A DNA stretch of 64,000 nt from an uncultured Lachnospiraceae bacterium (GCA_900539175.1 UQAW01000012.1:1-64000); one strand, 5' to 3'. Counted from the first letter of the stretch, positions 7,327 to 16,283 are shown. The notes: generated from the letters alone by a model not told the origin. A program made the numbers and translations.

Positions 7327-8673
7327 ATGGGAAAATATTTTGGTACGGATGGTTTCCGCGGGGAGGCAAATATTGATCTGACGGTGGAGCATGCTTACAA
7401 AGTGGGACGTTTTTTGGGATGGTATTTTGGAAAGGATCACAAAGCATCCATCGTGATCGGTAAGGATACCCGCCGTTCCAGTTATATGTTTGAGTATGCG
7501 TTGGTTTCCGGACTTACGGCATCCGGTGCAGATGCCTATCTGCTGCATGTTACGACCACGCCAAGTGTTTCTTACGTTGTACGGACTGAGAATTTTGACT
7601 GCGGTATTATGATTTCTGCCAGCCATAACCCATTTTATGATAATGGAATTAAAATTATCAATGGTCAGGGGCAGAAGCTGGAAGCATCTCTGGAGGAGCA
7701 GATTGAATCTTATATTGATGATGAACAGCCAAAGATTCCATTTGCCACAGGGGAAAATATCGGAAGAACTGTAGATTTTACAGCGGGACGTAATCGCTAT
7801 ATCGGTCATTTGATTTCTATTCCCACGCGTTCTTTTAAGAATGTACGTGTTGGCCTGGATTGCTCCAACGGAAGTTCTTCTTCTATTGCCAAAAGTGTCT
7901 TTGATGCGGTTGGGGCGAAAACTTATGTCATTAACAATGAGCCGGATGGCACGAATATTAACAAAGACTGCGGCTCTACCCATATCGAGATCCTTCAGCA
8001 GTTTGTCCGCGAAAAGCATTTGGATGTAGGATTTGCATACGATGGTGATGCAGACCGATGTATCGCTGTGGACGATCAGGGAGAAATTGTGGATGGAGAT
8101 ATGATTATGTTCATCTGCGGAAAATACCTGAAGGAACAGGGACGTCTGAACAATGACACCATTGTGACCACTATTATGTCAAATCTGGGTCTTTATAAAG
8201 CCTGTGACCGCAATGGCATCCGTTATGAGAAGACCGCGGTAGGTGATAAATATGTATGTGAGAATATGATGGCAAACGGTCATTCGCTGGGCGGAGAACA
8301 GTCTGGACATATCATTTTCAGCAAACATGCAACAACCGGTGATGGTATTCTGACCTCTTTGATGGTTATGGAAGTGATGCTGGAGAAGAAGGTTCCCCTT
8401 CATGTTCTGGCAGATGAGATTACAATTTATCCGCAGCTTTTGAAGAATGTAAGAGTTGCCAACAAGGCAGAGGCGAGGGAAAATAAAGCAGTTCAGAAAG
8501 CGGTTTCAGACGTGGCGGAAGCCCTTGGCGATAACGGAAGAATCCTGGTAAGGGAGAGCGGTACAGAGCCGTTGATTCGTGTGATGGTGGAAGCTTCGGA
8601 TGATGCAATTTGTGAGAAATATGTGAATCAGGTGATTTCTGTCATGGAGGCGGAAAACCTGGTAATTCAATAA
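7327..8673 (+). CDS. glmM: Phosphoglucosamine mutase / phosphohexomutase
   Basis: GlmM interconverts glucosamine-6-P and glucosamine-1-P for UDP-GlcNAc and peptidoglycan synthesis. The 448-aa product has FGTDGFRG at the N terminus, the phosphoserine loop ISASHNP (about 100), the metal-binding DGDADR (about 240) and the sugar-phosphate-binding RESGTEPLIRVM near the C terminus. All four are standard for the family. Length and the GTDGFRG start favour GlmM over a phosphomannomutase, though specificity is inferred. AAGGAG precedes ATG 7327. Confidence 0.88.
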   Translation: MGKYFGTDGFRGEANIDLTVEHAYKVGRFLGWYFGKDHKASIVIGKDTRRSSYMFEYALVSGLTASGADAYLLHVTTTPSVSYVVRTENFDCGIMISASHNPFYDNGIKIINGQGQKLEASLEEQIESYIDDEQPKIPFATGENIGRTVDFTAGRNRYIGHLISIPTRSFKNVRVGLDCSNGSSSSIAKSVFDAVGAKTYVINNEPDGTNINKDCGSTHIEILQQFVREKHLDVGFAYDGDADRCIAVDDQGEIVDGDMIMFICGKYLKEQGRLNNDTIVTTIMSNLGLYKACDRNGIRYEKTAVGDKYVCENMMANGHSLGGEQSGHIIFSKHATTGDGILTSLMVMEVMLEKKVPLHVLADEITIYPQLLKNVRVANKAEARENKAVQKAVSDVAEALGDNGRILVRESGTEPLIRVMVEASDDAICEKYVNQVISVMEAENLVIQ

Positions 8674-8690
8674 GAACCGGAGTGGTGGCA

Positions 8691-9731
8691 GTGAAAAAAG
8701 CGATAACGATAATTGGTTTATGCTGTATGATGAGTATGGCTGGTGCCTGCGGGGACAAGGTGGATTCCGGGGCATACGATGCAGGTCTGAAAGCGTTGGA
8801 GCAGAAGAATTATGTGGAAGCTCTTGCACAGTTCCAGGTTGCGGCGAAGGAAGACGGACGTGAGGTGGAGGCTTATCGCTGTGAGGGCATCACATATCTG
8901 GAGATGGAGGATTATGAGCATGCGGTAATACTGCTTGATAAATCTCTGGAAGAACTGGATTATAAGGATGAAGCATTTGAGAAAGATGTAAATTATTATC
9001 TTGCGGCCGCCTATCAGGGAGGGGGGCAGACAGATAAGGCAGTGGAGATTTATGGCAGGCTGATTGAACAGTATGAGGATGCTGAGGCATACTTTCTGAG
9101 AGGAAAATTGTATCTGGAGCAGCAAGAAGAGCAGAAGGCAGCTTCTGATTTTCAAAAATCTCTGGAGAAGGACTCCGGGTATGAGAATTATCTGAATGTC
9201 TATCTGGTATATGCAGGAAAGAATCGTGGTGCGGATGGGGCAGCTTATCTGGAACAGGCGGTCGAGAAAACTCCTGAAAATGTAACAGAGCAATACCAGC
9301 AGGGTCGTATTTTTTATTATCTGGAAGAGTATGACCGGGCAAAAGAAGTGTTGAATAAAGCGGTCAATGAAGGGCATCAGGATGCGGTGCTTCTGCTTGG
9401 CAAGATTTATCTGGAAACCAATGATGCGGCCAATGCAAGGGCGTTGTATCAGAATTATCTTCAGAAGAATAAAAATTCTGCAAAAGCCTATAATGGATTG
9501 GTATTGTGTGATATTGCAGAAGAGAATTATCAAAGTGCGCTCCTGAATATCCAGAGTGGTCTGGAATGTAACGATGAGGAAGAGCAGGAGAATCTGTTGT
9601 TCAATGAGATTGTGGTGTATGAGAAGCAGTTGGATTTTAATACGGCAAAACAAAAGATGTCTGAGTTCCTGAGTAAGTATCCGGATCATGAGGATGCCAT
9701 ACGGGAAAACAATTTTTTACAGAGCCGATAG
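8691..9731 (+). CDS. TPR-repeat lipoprotein
   Basis: A signal sequence KKAITIIGLCCMMSMAGAC ends in a lipobox (AGAC), so the mature protein of about 325 aa is probably anchored to the outer face of the membrane. The rest is tandem tetratricopeptide helices with acidic/aromatic spacing (for example ALEQKNYVEALAQFQVA), a scaffold for protein-protein contacts. GTG 8691 is chosen over the GTGs at 8682 and 8685 because the CCGGAG site is 9 nt upstream. It sits between glmM and hflX with short gaps. The partner is unknown. Confidence 0.82.
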   Translation: MKKAITIIGLCCMMSMAGACGDKVDSGAYDAGLKALEQKNYVEALAQFQVAAKEDGREVEAYRCEGITYLEMEDYEHAVILLDKSLEELDYKDEAFEKDVNYYLAAAYQGGGQTDKAVEIYGRLIEQYEDAEAYFLRGKLYLEQQEEQKAASDFQKSLEKDSGYENYLNVYLVYAGKNRGADGAAYLEQAVEKTPENVTEQYQQGRIFYYLEEYDRAKEVLNKAVNEGHQDAVLLLGKIYLETNDAANARALYQNYLQKNKNSAKAYNGLVLCDIAEENYQSALLNIQSGLECNDEEEQENLLFNEIVVYEKQLDFNTAKQKMSEFLSKYPDHEDAIRENNFLQSR

Positions 9732-9742
9732 TGGGGGAATGA

Positions 9743-10987
9743 ATGGAAGCGTTTTATAAATCCGAACAGATGAAAGAGCGGGTGATTCTGGTTGGAGTCC
9801 AGACCTCGGGACAGGACGAGACGTTCTGGTCTCTTCTGGAACTGGAAGAATTGGCGCAGACAGCCGGAGCGGAAGTTGTGAATCGTCTGGTGCAGAACCG
9901 GGAAGGAATTCATCCGGCTACTTATGTGGGAAAAGGGAAAATAGAGGAAATAAAACAGATGTTGTATCTGATGGATGCAACGGGAATTATCTGCGATGAT
10001 GAATTATCACCGGCCCAGCTGAATAATCTGGAGCGGGAATTGGAATGTAAGGTGATGGATCGTACCTTATTGATTCTGGACATCTTTGCGGGAAGAGCCA
10101 ACACCAGCGAGGGTAAGATCCAGGTAGAGCTTGCCCAGTTGAAATATCGTCAGGCCAGACTGGTAGGATTACGTTCTTCACTGTCCCGTCTGGGCGGCGG
10201 AATCGGTACGAGAGGACCGGGAGAGAAGAAACTGGAGATGGATCGACGTTTGATTACAGACCGAATCGCAGCCTTGCGAAGAGAACTTGAGGAGGTGCAG
10301 CGTCATCGGGATCTGATTCGTCAGAAGCGGAAGAAGGGACAACTGAAAGTCTGTGCGATTGTCGGGTATACCAATGCCGGAAAGTCTACGCTGCTTAATG
10401 TGACGACGGGAGCAGGCGTTTTGGAGGAAGATCAGTTGTTTGCAACACTTGATCCAACGACACGAATTTTAAATCTTCCGGGAGGGCAGCAGATTTTGTT
10501 GACGGACACCGTTGGATTTATCCGTAAACTGCCTCATCATTTGATTGAAGCCTTTAAAAGTACACTGGAAGAGGCACGATATGCGGATATTATTATCCAT
10601 GTTGTAGATTCCTCCAGCCCGCAGATGGAGCGGCAGATGCAGGTGGTCTATGAGACTTTGAAGCAGTTGGGAGTCGAGGAGAAGACGGTTATTACATTGT
10701 TTAACAAGCAGGATATGGTGAGTGAGGAGAAAATCTTCCGGGACAGCAGAGCTGATTATGTACTGAAGATATCAGCAAAGTATCACGAGGGGCTTGAATC
10801 CCTGAGGGCGCTGTTGGAGGAGATTTTAAGAAAGCAGCAGATATTTATCGACCGGATTTACGGATACCAGGAAGCTTCCAAGATTGCGCTGATTCGGCAA
10901 CATGGACAACTGATGCTGGAAGAATATCTTCCGGAGGGAATTAAAGTACAGGCTTACGTACCAAAAGAAATTTACGGAAGTATTTAG
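9743..10987 (+). CDS. hflX: Ribosome-splitting GTPase HflX
   Basis: This 414-aa GTPase binds the 50S subunit and rescues stalled or stressed ribosomes. It has an N-terminal HflX domain, the glycine-rich linker GGGIGTRGPGEKKLE (about 150), G1 GYTNAGKST (about 213), G3 DTVGF, G4 NKQD and G5 SAK. The start ATG 9743 follows GGGGG and lies 12 nt after the TPR gene, so the two are probably cotranscribed. A long hairpin follows. Confidence 0.95.
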   Translation: MEAFYKSEQMKERVILVGVQTSGQDETFWSLLELEELAQTAGAEVVNRLVQNREGIHPATYVGKGKIEEIKQMLYLMDATGIICDDELSPAQLNNLERELECKVMDRTLLILDIFAGRANTSEGKIQVELAQLKYRQARLVGLRSSLSRLGGGIGTRGPGEKKLEMDRRLITDRIAALRRELEEVQRHRDLIRQKRKKGQLKVCAIVGYTNAGKSTLLNVTTGAGVLEEDQLFATLDPTTRILNLPGGQQILLTDTVGFIRKLPHHLIEAFKSTLEEARYADIIIHVVDSSSPQMERQMQVVYETLKQLGVEEKTVITLFNKQDMVSEEKIFRDSRADYVLKISAKYHEGLESLRALLEEILRKQQIFIDRIYGYQEASKIALIRQHGQLMLEEYLPEGIKVQAYVPKEIYGSI

Positions 10988-11006
10988 GAACTGTAGGAAA
11001 ATAACT

Positions 11007-11054
11007 CATGCATCTTGACTTGCTCCCGGACGGCGGAGCAAGTCAAGATGCATG
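11007..11054. repeat. Perfect 20-bp inverted repeat after hflX
   Basis: Arms 11007-11026 and 11035-11054 are perfectly complementary around an 8-nt loop. No T-tract follows, so it is not a classical intrinsic terminator. It may protect the hflX mRNA end or be a small repeat. Confidence 0.7.
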
Positions 11055-11075
11055 GTGAGGTCTGTTTAGAAAACA

Positions 11076-11121
11076 AAACTATATATTGTATATACCAATA
11101 GAGAAACACAAGATATTGTGT
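11076..11121 (+). promoter_or_regulatory. Two probable NrdR boxes upstream of nrdD
   Basis: Box 2 is ACACAAGATATTGTGT (11106-11121), a perfect palindrome close to the NrdR consensus. Box 1 is AAACTATATATTGTAT (11076-11091). Their centres are 30 bp apart, about three helical turns, which is how tandem NrdR boxes are spaced. NrdR represses ribonucleotide reductase genes, so location and target agree. Box 2 lies within a longer hairpin (11097-11111 with 11116-11130). Confidence 0.7.
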
Positions 11122-11128
11122 TTCTCTA

Positions 11129-11157
11129 TTGACGTTTCCGGCCTTCTCTGCTATGAT
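11129..11157 (+). promoter_or_regulatory. nrdD promoter
   Basis: TTGACG (11129-11134), 17-nt spacer, TATGAT (11152-11157). The -35 element abuts the 3' arm of the palindrome holding NrdR box 2, so a bound repressor would block polymerase. Confidence 0.75.
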
Positions 11158-11229
11158 AAGTAGTACTGGTACTGCAGTGTGAGAACTGCGGTTTGTTAAC
11201 CTTAATAGCAGTCAGGAGGCATATACAGA

Positions 11230-13593
11230 ATGTTTCAGGTAGAAAAGAGAGACGGAGCAATTGTAAATTTTGAGCTTGATAAAATCACAGATGCTATCGG
11301 AAAGGCATTTGAAGCTACCGATAAGCAATATAGTGAAGATATGCTGCAGATGCTGGGACTTCGGGTGACGGCCGACTTTCAGAAAAAAATCACAGAGAGC
11401 AGAATCTTTGTGGAAGATATTCAGGATTCCGTAGAGAATGTGTTGATTCAGTGCGGATATTCGGACGTTGCCAAAGCGTACATCTTGTATCGGAAGCAGC
11501 GGGAAAAGATGCGGAATATGAAGTCTACGATTCTGGACTATAAAGAGATAGTGAACAGTTATGTGAAAGTGGAGGACTGGCGGGTAAAAGAGAATTCTAC
11601 CGTTACGTATTCGGTAGGAGGACTGATCTTAAGTAACTCTGGTGCGGTGACTGCGAATTACTGGCTTTCCGAGATTTATGACGAGGAGATCGCCAATGCC
11701 CATAGAAATGCTGATATCCATATTCATGACCTGTCGATGCTGACTGGATACTGTGCGGGGTGGTCGTTAAAGCAATTAATAACAGAAGGGCTGGGCGGAA
11801 TTGAGGGTAAGATTACTTCTGCACCGGCAAAGCATTTAAGTGTACTGTGCAACCAGATGGTAAACTTCCTTGGAATCATGCAGAATGAATGGGCGGGTGC
11901 GCAGGCCTTCTCATCTTTTGATACGTATCTGGCCCCATTTGTCAAGGCAGACAATCTGACTTATCCGGAAGTGAAGAAGTGTATTGAATCCTTTATCTAT
12001 GGTGTAAATACGCCCAGCAGATGGGGAACCCAGGCGCCATTTTCCAATATTACCCTTGACTGGACCGTACCCCAGGATCTGGCAGAATTACCCGCGATCG
12101 TGGGCGGAAAGTCTCAGGAATTTAAGTACAAAGACTGCAAACCGGAGATGGATATGATCAACAAGGCATTCATTGAGACCATGATTGAGGGCGATGCCAA
12201 TGGACGCGGATTTCAGTATCCGATTCCGACTTATTCCATCACTTCTGATTTTGACTGGTCGGATACGGAAAATAACCGCCTCCTGTTCGAGATGACCAGC
12301 AAGTATGGAACGCCATATTTCTCCAACTATATCAACAGTGATATGGAGCCGAGCGATGTGCGGAGCATGTGCTGCCGTCTGAGACTTGACTTAAGAGAAC
12401 TGCGGAAGAAAACCGGCGGTTACTTTGGTTCCGGAGAAAGTACAGGATCCGTGGGGGTTGTGACAATCAACATGCCTCGTATTGCTTATCAATCAAAAGA
12501 TGAGAAGGAATTCTATAAACGTCTGGACAGACTGATGGATCTCTCAGCCCGTTCTTTAAAAATCAAAAGGGATGTGATTACCAAACTGCTGAACGAGGGA
12601 CTGTACCCATACACCAGAAGATATCTGGGCAGCTTTGACAGCCATTTCTCAACCATAGGGCTGATCGGAATGAATGAGGTTGGGCTGAATGCAAAATGGC
12701 TGGGCAAAGATATGACAGATCCGAAAACGCAGCAGTTTACAAAAGAAGTTTTGGAATATATGAGGGAACGTCTGGTGGGTTATCAGGAGGAATACGGAGA
12801 TTTGTATAATCTGGAAGCTACGCCTGCGGAATCCACCACTTACCGTCTGGCAAAACACGACAGGGAACAGTGGCCGGATATCAGGACAGCCGGAAGTAAG
12901 GGTGATACCCCCTACTACACCAACAGTTCCCATCTGCCGGTAGAGTATACGGAGGACATCTTTGATGCACTGGATATTCAGGACGAACTACAGACCTTGT
13001 ATACTTCAGGTACCGTATTTCATGCGTTTTTAGGCGAGAAACTTCCGGATTGGCGTTCGGCGGCTTCTCTTGTACGGAAAATAGCGGAAAATTACAAACT
13101 TCCATATTATACATTGTCGCCTACGTATTCCGTCTGTAAAGATCACGGCTATATCACCGGAGAACACTTTACCTGTCCAACCTGCGGAAAATCTGCAGAA
13201 GTATACAGTCGTATCACTGGTTATTACCGGCCGGTCCAAAACTGGAATGACGGGAAATCTCAGGAGTACAAAAACCGTACGGTATATGATATTACCCATT
13301 CTCATTTAAAGAAAAAAGCAGCCCGGTCTGCAGGGAAAGTTTCGACGGTACTTCCGGAAGTACAGGAAGAAGACGGAATCCTGTTGTTTACCACCAATAC
13401 TTGTCCAAACTGCAAGATAGCAAAACAGATGCTGGAAGGAATGGACTATCAGATCGTAGATGCCGAACAACATCCGGATCTTGTTTCCAAGTACGGCATC
13501 ATGCAGGCACCAACCCTGGTGGTCCGAAGTGATGGCGTAATGAGAAAATATGTCAACGCTTCCAATATTCAGAGATTTGTCGATGAACAATAG
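11230..13593 (+). CDS. nrdD: Anaerobic ribonucleoside-triphosphate reductase with a fused C-terminal redoxin domain
   Basis: Class III reductase makes dNTPs from NTPs with a glycyl radical. The 787-aa protein has an N-terminal ATP-cone (about 1-95) beginning MFQVEKRDGAIVNF, the catalytic barrel, a zinc site (SVCKDHG, then CPTCGK), and the radical loop RITGYYRPVQ with Gly near 664. After it, from about residue 710, is an extra domain with LLFTTNTCPNCKIAK (CxxC near 725) and a cis-proline-like QAPTL, a glutaredoxin/thioredoxin fold. The fused redoxin suggests an internal thiol reductant; many class III enzymes use formate instead. The activase nrdG is not adjacent. AGGAGG precedes ATG 11230. 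Confidence 0.95.
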   Translation: MFQVEKRDGAIVNFELDKITDAIGKAFEATDKQYSEDMLQMLGLRVTADFQKKITESRIFVEDIQDSVENVLIQCGYSDVAKAYILYRKQREKMRNMKSTILDYKEIVNSYVKVEDWRVKENSTVTYSVGGLILSNSGAVTANYWLSEIYDEEIANAHRNADIHIHDLSMLTGYCAGWSLKQLITEGLGGIEGKITSAPAKHLSVLCNQMVNFLGIMQNEWAGAQAFSSFDTYLAPFVKADNLTYPEVKKCIESFIYGVNTPSRWGTQAPFSNITLDWTVPQDLAELPAIVGGKSQEFKYKDCKPEMDMINKAFIETMIEGDANGRGFQYPIPTYSITSDFDWSDTENNRLLFEMTSKYGTPYFSNYINSDMEPSDVRSMCCRLRLDLRELRKKTGGYFGSGESTGSVGVVTINMPRIAYQSKDEKEFYKRLDRLMDLSARSLKIKRDVITKLLNEGLYPYTRRYLGSFDSHFSTIGLIGMNEVGLNAKWLGKDMTDPKTQQFTKEVLEYMRERLVGYQEEYGDLYNLEATPAESTTYRLAKHDREQWPDIRTAGSKGDTPYYTNSSHLPVEYTEDIFDALDIQDELQTLYTSGTVFHAFLGEKLPDWRSAASLVRKIAENYKLPYYTLSPTYSVCKDHGYITGEHFTCPTCGKSAEVYSRITGYYRPVQNWNDGKSQEYKNRTVYDITHSHLKKKAARSAGKVSTVLPEVQEEDGILLFTTNTCPNCKIAKQMLEGMDYQIVDAEQHPDLVSKYGIMQAPTLVVRSDGVMRKYVNASNIQRFVDEQ

Positions 13594-13607
13594 AAGGGGT
13601 AAGGTCT

Positions 13608-13802
13608 ATGAAATGCCCATATTGTGATAATGAAATGGAAAAAGGATATATCACAAGTGATGCACGCTGCATCGCTTGGAGAAAAGAACGATATGAATCT
13701 GCATGGGTATCCAAAAAGAGTGATGGAATTCAATTATCACGAACATTTGCAAGTGCTGTAGCCTTGGATCATGCCTATTGCTGTAAGAAGTGTAAAAAAT
13801 AA
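13608..13802 (+). CDS. Small zinc-ribbon protein (DUF6487-like)
   Basis: This 64-aa protein begins MKCPYCDNEMEKGYI and ends AYCCKKCKK, two CxxC knuckles that would bind one zinc. It lies 14 nt after nrdD, where nrdG would normally sit, but it is too short and lacks the CxxxCxxC radical-SAM motif, so it is not the activase. It resembles small DUF6487-type proteins of unknown role; the family name is from memory. Confidence 0.75.
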   Translation: MKCPYCDNEMEKGYITSDARCIAWRKERYESAWVSKKSDGIQLSRTFASAVALDHAYCCKKCKK

Positions 13803-13842
13803 TTATAGACTATTTAGAAGAAAAGTAGAATATATAAGAATT

Positions 13843-13896
13843 CTAAAAGAAGAAGGAGAATAGGTGAAAATTAGCTTATACTCCTTCTTCTTTTAG
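13843..13896. terminator. Terminator-like hairpin between the convergent DUF6487-like and spoVB-like genes
   Basis: CTAAAAGAAGAAGGAG (13843-13858) pairs perfectly with its complement at 13881-13896. The 3' arm is T-rich and could act on either strand. Confidence 0.75.
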
Positions 13897-13928
13897 GGTA
13901 ATTAGGAATATGATCACAGCAGAAGTCA

Positions 13929-14122
13929 GGAAAAGGGAGGAGCCCAGACGATACTGCCCGGAGATTTGCGATGACTTCGGAGTGCGCCCGAAGATCCACT
14001 TGCTGTGAACACTTAGTGAAGAGCCCATTGGCGATGAACTTAGTGTGAACGCAAGTTAGCTGAGGGGAAACGCAGAAGCAAGCAAATCTCCGGGCAGTAT
14101 CGTCTGGGCTCCTCCCTTTTCC
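13929..14122. repeat. Long inverted repeat, family II, copy 2 (41-nt perfect arms)
   Basis: Arms 13929-13969 and 14082-14122 are perfectly complementary around a 112-nt loop. The loop repeats the two core motifs of the copy at 5030-5169, GCGCCCGAAGA (13984-13994) and GCTGAGGGGAA (14059-14069), with about 50 extra nt between them. It lies between convergent genes and ends 8 nt from the spoVB-like stop. Confidence 0.85.
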
Positions 14123-14129
14123 GTTCGTC

Positions 14130-15638
14130 CTACTTTAAGCGAAGCGTCTTCCCAAGAGCCCCCAGATATGTTATCCCCATAATTGCAATGACCAGAAGCA
14201 GTCTTAAAACCTCACCTTTCATATGAATCCCATTCAGAACCCCCGTAACTGAAAAGCTAACCCCCAGTGAAATCAGCAGCCAGATCACAGGCTTTAAAAT
14301 ACATTCCGCTGCATCAAATGAAAAAGAAGCAGCCTGCTTAAGAAAAAGAATGTTCAGGATGGCAGAGATCAATTCGCTTGCCAGAATACCCCATAAATAT
14401 CCTTGGATTCCGAATACCGGAATTGCAAAGAGGACAAAGAGAATCCGCGTTGTAAGTCCGGCAAGGTTTTGATAAAAGCATAGCCGTGTTTTGCCAAGTC
14501 CATTCAGAATACTGGAAAGTGTGGAATTCAGATAGAGGAACGGACTGATAAAAGCAAGAATCTGTAAAAATGTCCCGGCATCTTCATTGTCAAACAGGAG
14601 GGTTCCGATTGTATGTCCATAGACACAGAAAACACCGGATGCAAAAATACCGAGAATCAGGCAGTATTTTATGGTTGCTTCTATCGTGCGCCTTACATTC
14701 GCCAGATTGCCGGAAGCCTGATCCTCCGCGACACTTGGAAGGAGCATAACAGCCACGGAGTTTGTGATAGCGCTTGGGAAAAGAATCATAGGAAGAGCCA
14801 TGCCGGTCATGACCCCGTAGATGGAGAGCGCCGCATCGTTGGTAAGGCCGCACATCTGCAGGCGGCTGGGAATCAGAACTGCTTCCACACTGTGCAGCAG
14901 AGTAATACAAATCCGATTGGCAGTCAGAGGTAATGACAGCCGGTACAATTCCGAAGCTGAGGAAAAAGGGATAGCGTGGATCTTAAAGTGGTAATTGTGT
15001 TTAGAGCTTTCCCAGGCAACTGCAATTAAGGTAAACAGACAGGCGGCAGCTTCTCCTGCAAGCAGACCGATGACGGCTACCTGTGCGTCTGGCTGTATCC
15101 CCTGATTACGCATCAGCTGATATACCAGATAAGAGGAAAGAACTCTGACAAGCTGCTCCAGAAGCTGCCCGATTGAGGGAATTCCTGTCTTTTTTTGTGC
15201 AAAATAATAGGACATTGCACAGGTATGTATCGTGGAGAGTGGAATACTGTAGGCGAGAATATCCACCATAGGGCTTAAATCTTTTTCACCAAGAATGCGT
15301 ATTGCCAGAAAATCGGAAAAATGATGGAGTCCCAGTGCAGCACAGATGGAGAGAATCAGACAAAATCCGGTTCCAAGATATAGAATATCAAATCCATCTT
15401 TTTTGGATTTGGTGGCGGTTTTGGCTGCAATCGTGCGGGACATCATGGTGGAAACACCGCCGATACAAAGAGCGGCACAGAGTGCATTTACTGGTGACAG
15501 GAGTTGAAAGAGTCCGATTTCCTTTGCACCAATGGTACGTGAGAGGAATATTCTATAGAAGAAGCCAATAATCCGGGTTAGAAAGCCCGTGGCGGTCAGT
15601 ATCACTGTTCCGAGAAGCAGTGCTTTTTTACGTGACAT
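14130..15638 (-). CDS. SpoVB-like polysaccharide/lipid flippase
   Basis: This 502-aa polytopic membrane protein is predominantly hydrophobic, with about 14 predicted segments. It starts MSRKKALLLGTVILTATGFL and has TRIIGFFYRIFLSRTIG, typical of the SpoVB/MurJ branch of the MOP exporter superfamily. These proteins flip undecaprenyl-linked cell-wall precursors; SpoVB acts in spore cortex synthesis. It is the only gene on the minus strand in this stretch and reads away from iscR. A second flippase of the superfamily is at 32841-34463. Confidence 0.85.
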   Translation of the reverse strand: MSRKKALLLGTVILTATGFLTRIIGFFYRIFLSRTIGAKEIGLFQLLSPVNALCAALCIGGVSTMMSRTIAAKTATKSKKDGFDILYLGTGFCLILSICAALGLHHFSDFLAIRILGEKDLSPMVDILAYSIPLSTIHTCAMSYYFAQKKTGIPSIGQLLEQLVRVLSSYLVYQLMRNQGIQPDAQVAVIGLLAGEAAACLFTLIAVAWESSKHNYHFKIHAIPFSSASELYRLSLPLTANRICITLLHSVEAVLIPSRLQMCGLTNDAALSIYGVMTGMALPMILFPSAITNSVAVMLLPSVAEDQASGNLANVRRTIEATIKYCLILGIFASGVFCVYGHTIGTLLFDNEDAGTFLQILAFISPFLYLNSTLSSILNGLGKTRLCFYQNLAGLTTRILFVLFAIPVFGIQGYLWGILASELISAILNILFLKQAASFSFDAAECILKPVIWLLISLGVSFSVTGVLNGIHMKGEVLRLLLVIAIMGITYLGALGKTLRLK

Positions 15639-15693
15639 AATCGTGCTCCAGCTTTTTTGTTTTCTTAAAACTAAATATATGTAAAAAACTACC

Positions 15694-15756
15694 TTGACAG
15701 AACCAGGTTCCGGTGCTATTCTTTAAATGGAATTAATTCCGAGTAAAATACTCGGA
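15694..15756 (+). promoter_or_regulatory. iscR promoter and overlapping IscR-type operator
   Basis: TTGACA (15694-15699), 17-nt spacer, TATTCT (15717-15722). Just downstream, 15738-15756 is a palindrome TCCGAGTA-AAA-TACTCGGA with 8-bp arms. It resembles the operator recognised by Fe-S-sensing Rrf2/IscR regulators in Firmicutes, which fits autorepression of the iscR-nifS-nifU-mnmA operon. Confidence 0.75.
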
Positions 15757-15805
15757 TTTAACAATAGAAAAGGAAGGGGCGGCACTGACGCCAAAGTGAC
15801 AAGAT

Positions 15806-16267
15806 ATGAAGCTATCTACAAAAGGAAGATATGGGTTACGGGCATTGATTGATCTGGCTGCATTTTCCAGTGAGGAGGAAGCTGTTTCGATTCAAAGTAT
15901 TTCCGAACGTCAGAACATATCCGAGAGTTATCTGGAACAACTGGTCCGTCTGTTAAAAAAAGCAGGTCTGGTGAAAAGTGTGCGGGGCGCCGGCGGAGGC
16001 TATATGCTGGCAAAGCCCATCAGTCAGATTTCAGTAGGGGAAGTATTGCGGGCGCTGGAAGGAAATCTGGATGCAGTGACCTGCCCTGCAAATGAAGGTG
16101 AGGGAGGCTGCGAAGAGGCAGATTTCTGTGTGACCAGATTTGTCTGGCAGAAAATCAATGACAGCATCACATCGACGGTAGACGCTATTATGCTGGACCA
16201 GTTAGTGGAAGAAGGCCGAAAGATACAAAAACAGGGCAAACGAGCCTGTGAAGGATCAAGAGATTGA
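15806..16267 (+). CDS. iscR: Rrf2 family Fe-S cluster regulator (IscR-like)
   Basis: This 153-aa winged-helix regulator begins MKLSTKGRYGLRALIDLA, the canonical Rrf2 start. A recognition helix lies around QNISESYLEQLVRLLKKAGL with the wing VRGAGGGYMLAKP. Three cysteines (TCPANEGEGGCEEADFC, about 92-108) match the cluster ligands of IscR. It leads an operon with nifS, nifU and mnmA and probably represses it when Fe-S supply is adequate. The ribosome site is weak. Its end overlaps sequence upstream of the nifS start. Confidence 0.92.
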   Translation: MKLSTKGRYGLRALIDLAAFSSEEEAVSIQSISERQNISESYLEQLVRLLKKAGLVKSVRGAGGGYMLAKPISQISVGEVLRALEGNLDAVTCPANEGEGGCEEADFCVTRFVWQKINDSITSTVDAIMLDQLVEEGRKIQKQGKRACEGSRD

Positions 16268-16283
16268 AAAGGAGATGGACGAC

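Noticed and set aside
8718..9689. 323-codon open frame opposite the TPR lipoprotein gene
   Set aside because: It is an antisense shadow: the product is Ile/Leu/Gln-rich low complexity with no domain, while the plus strand gives a signal peptide and TPR repeats.
13608..13802. nrdG (radical-SAM activase) after nrdD
   Set aside because: The ORF has only 64 codons and two CxxC knuckles, and lacks the CxxxCxxC cluster motif of NrdG.
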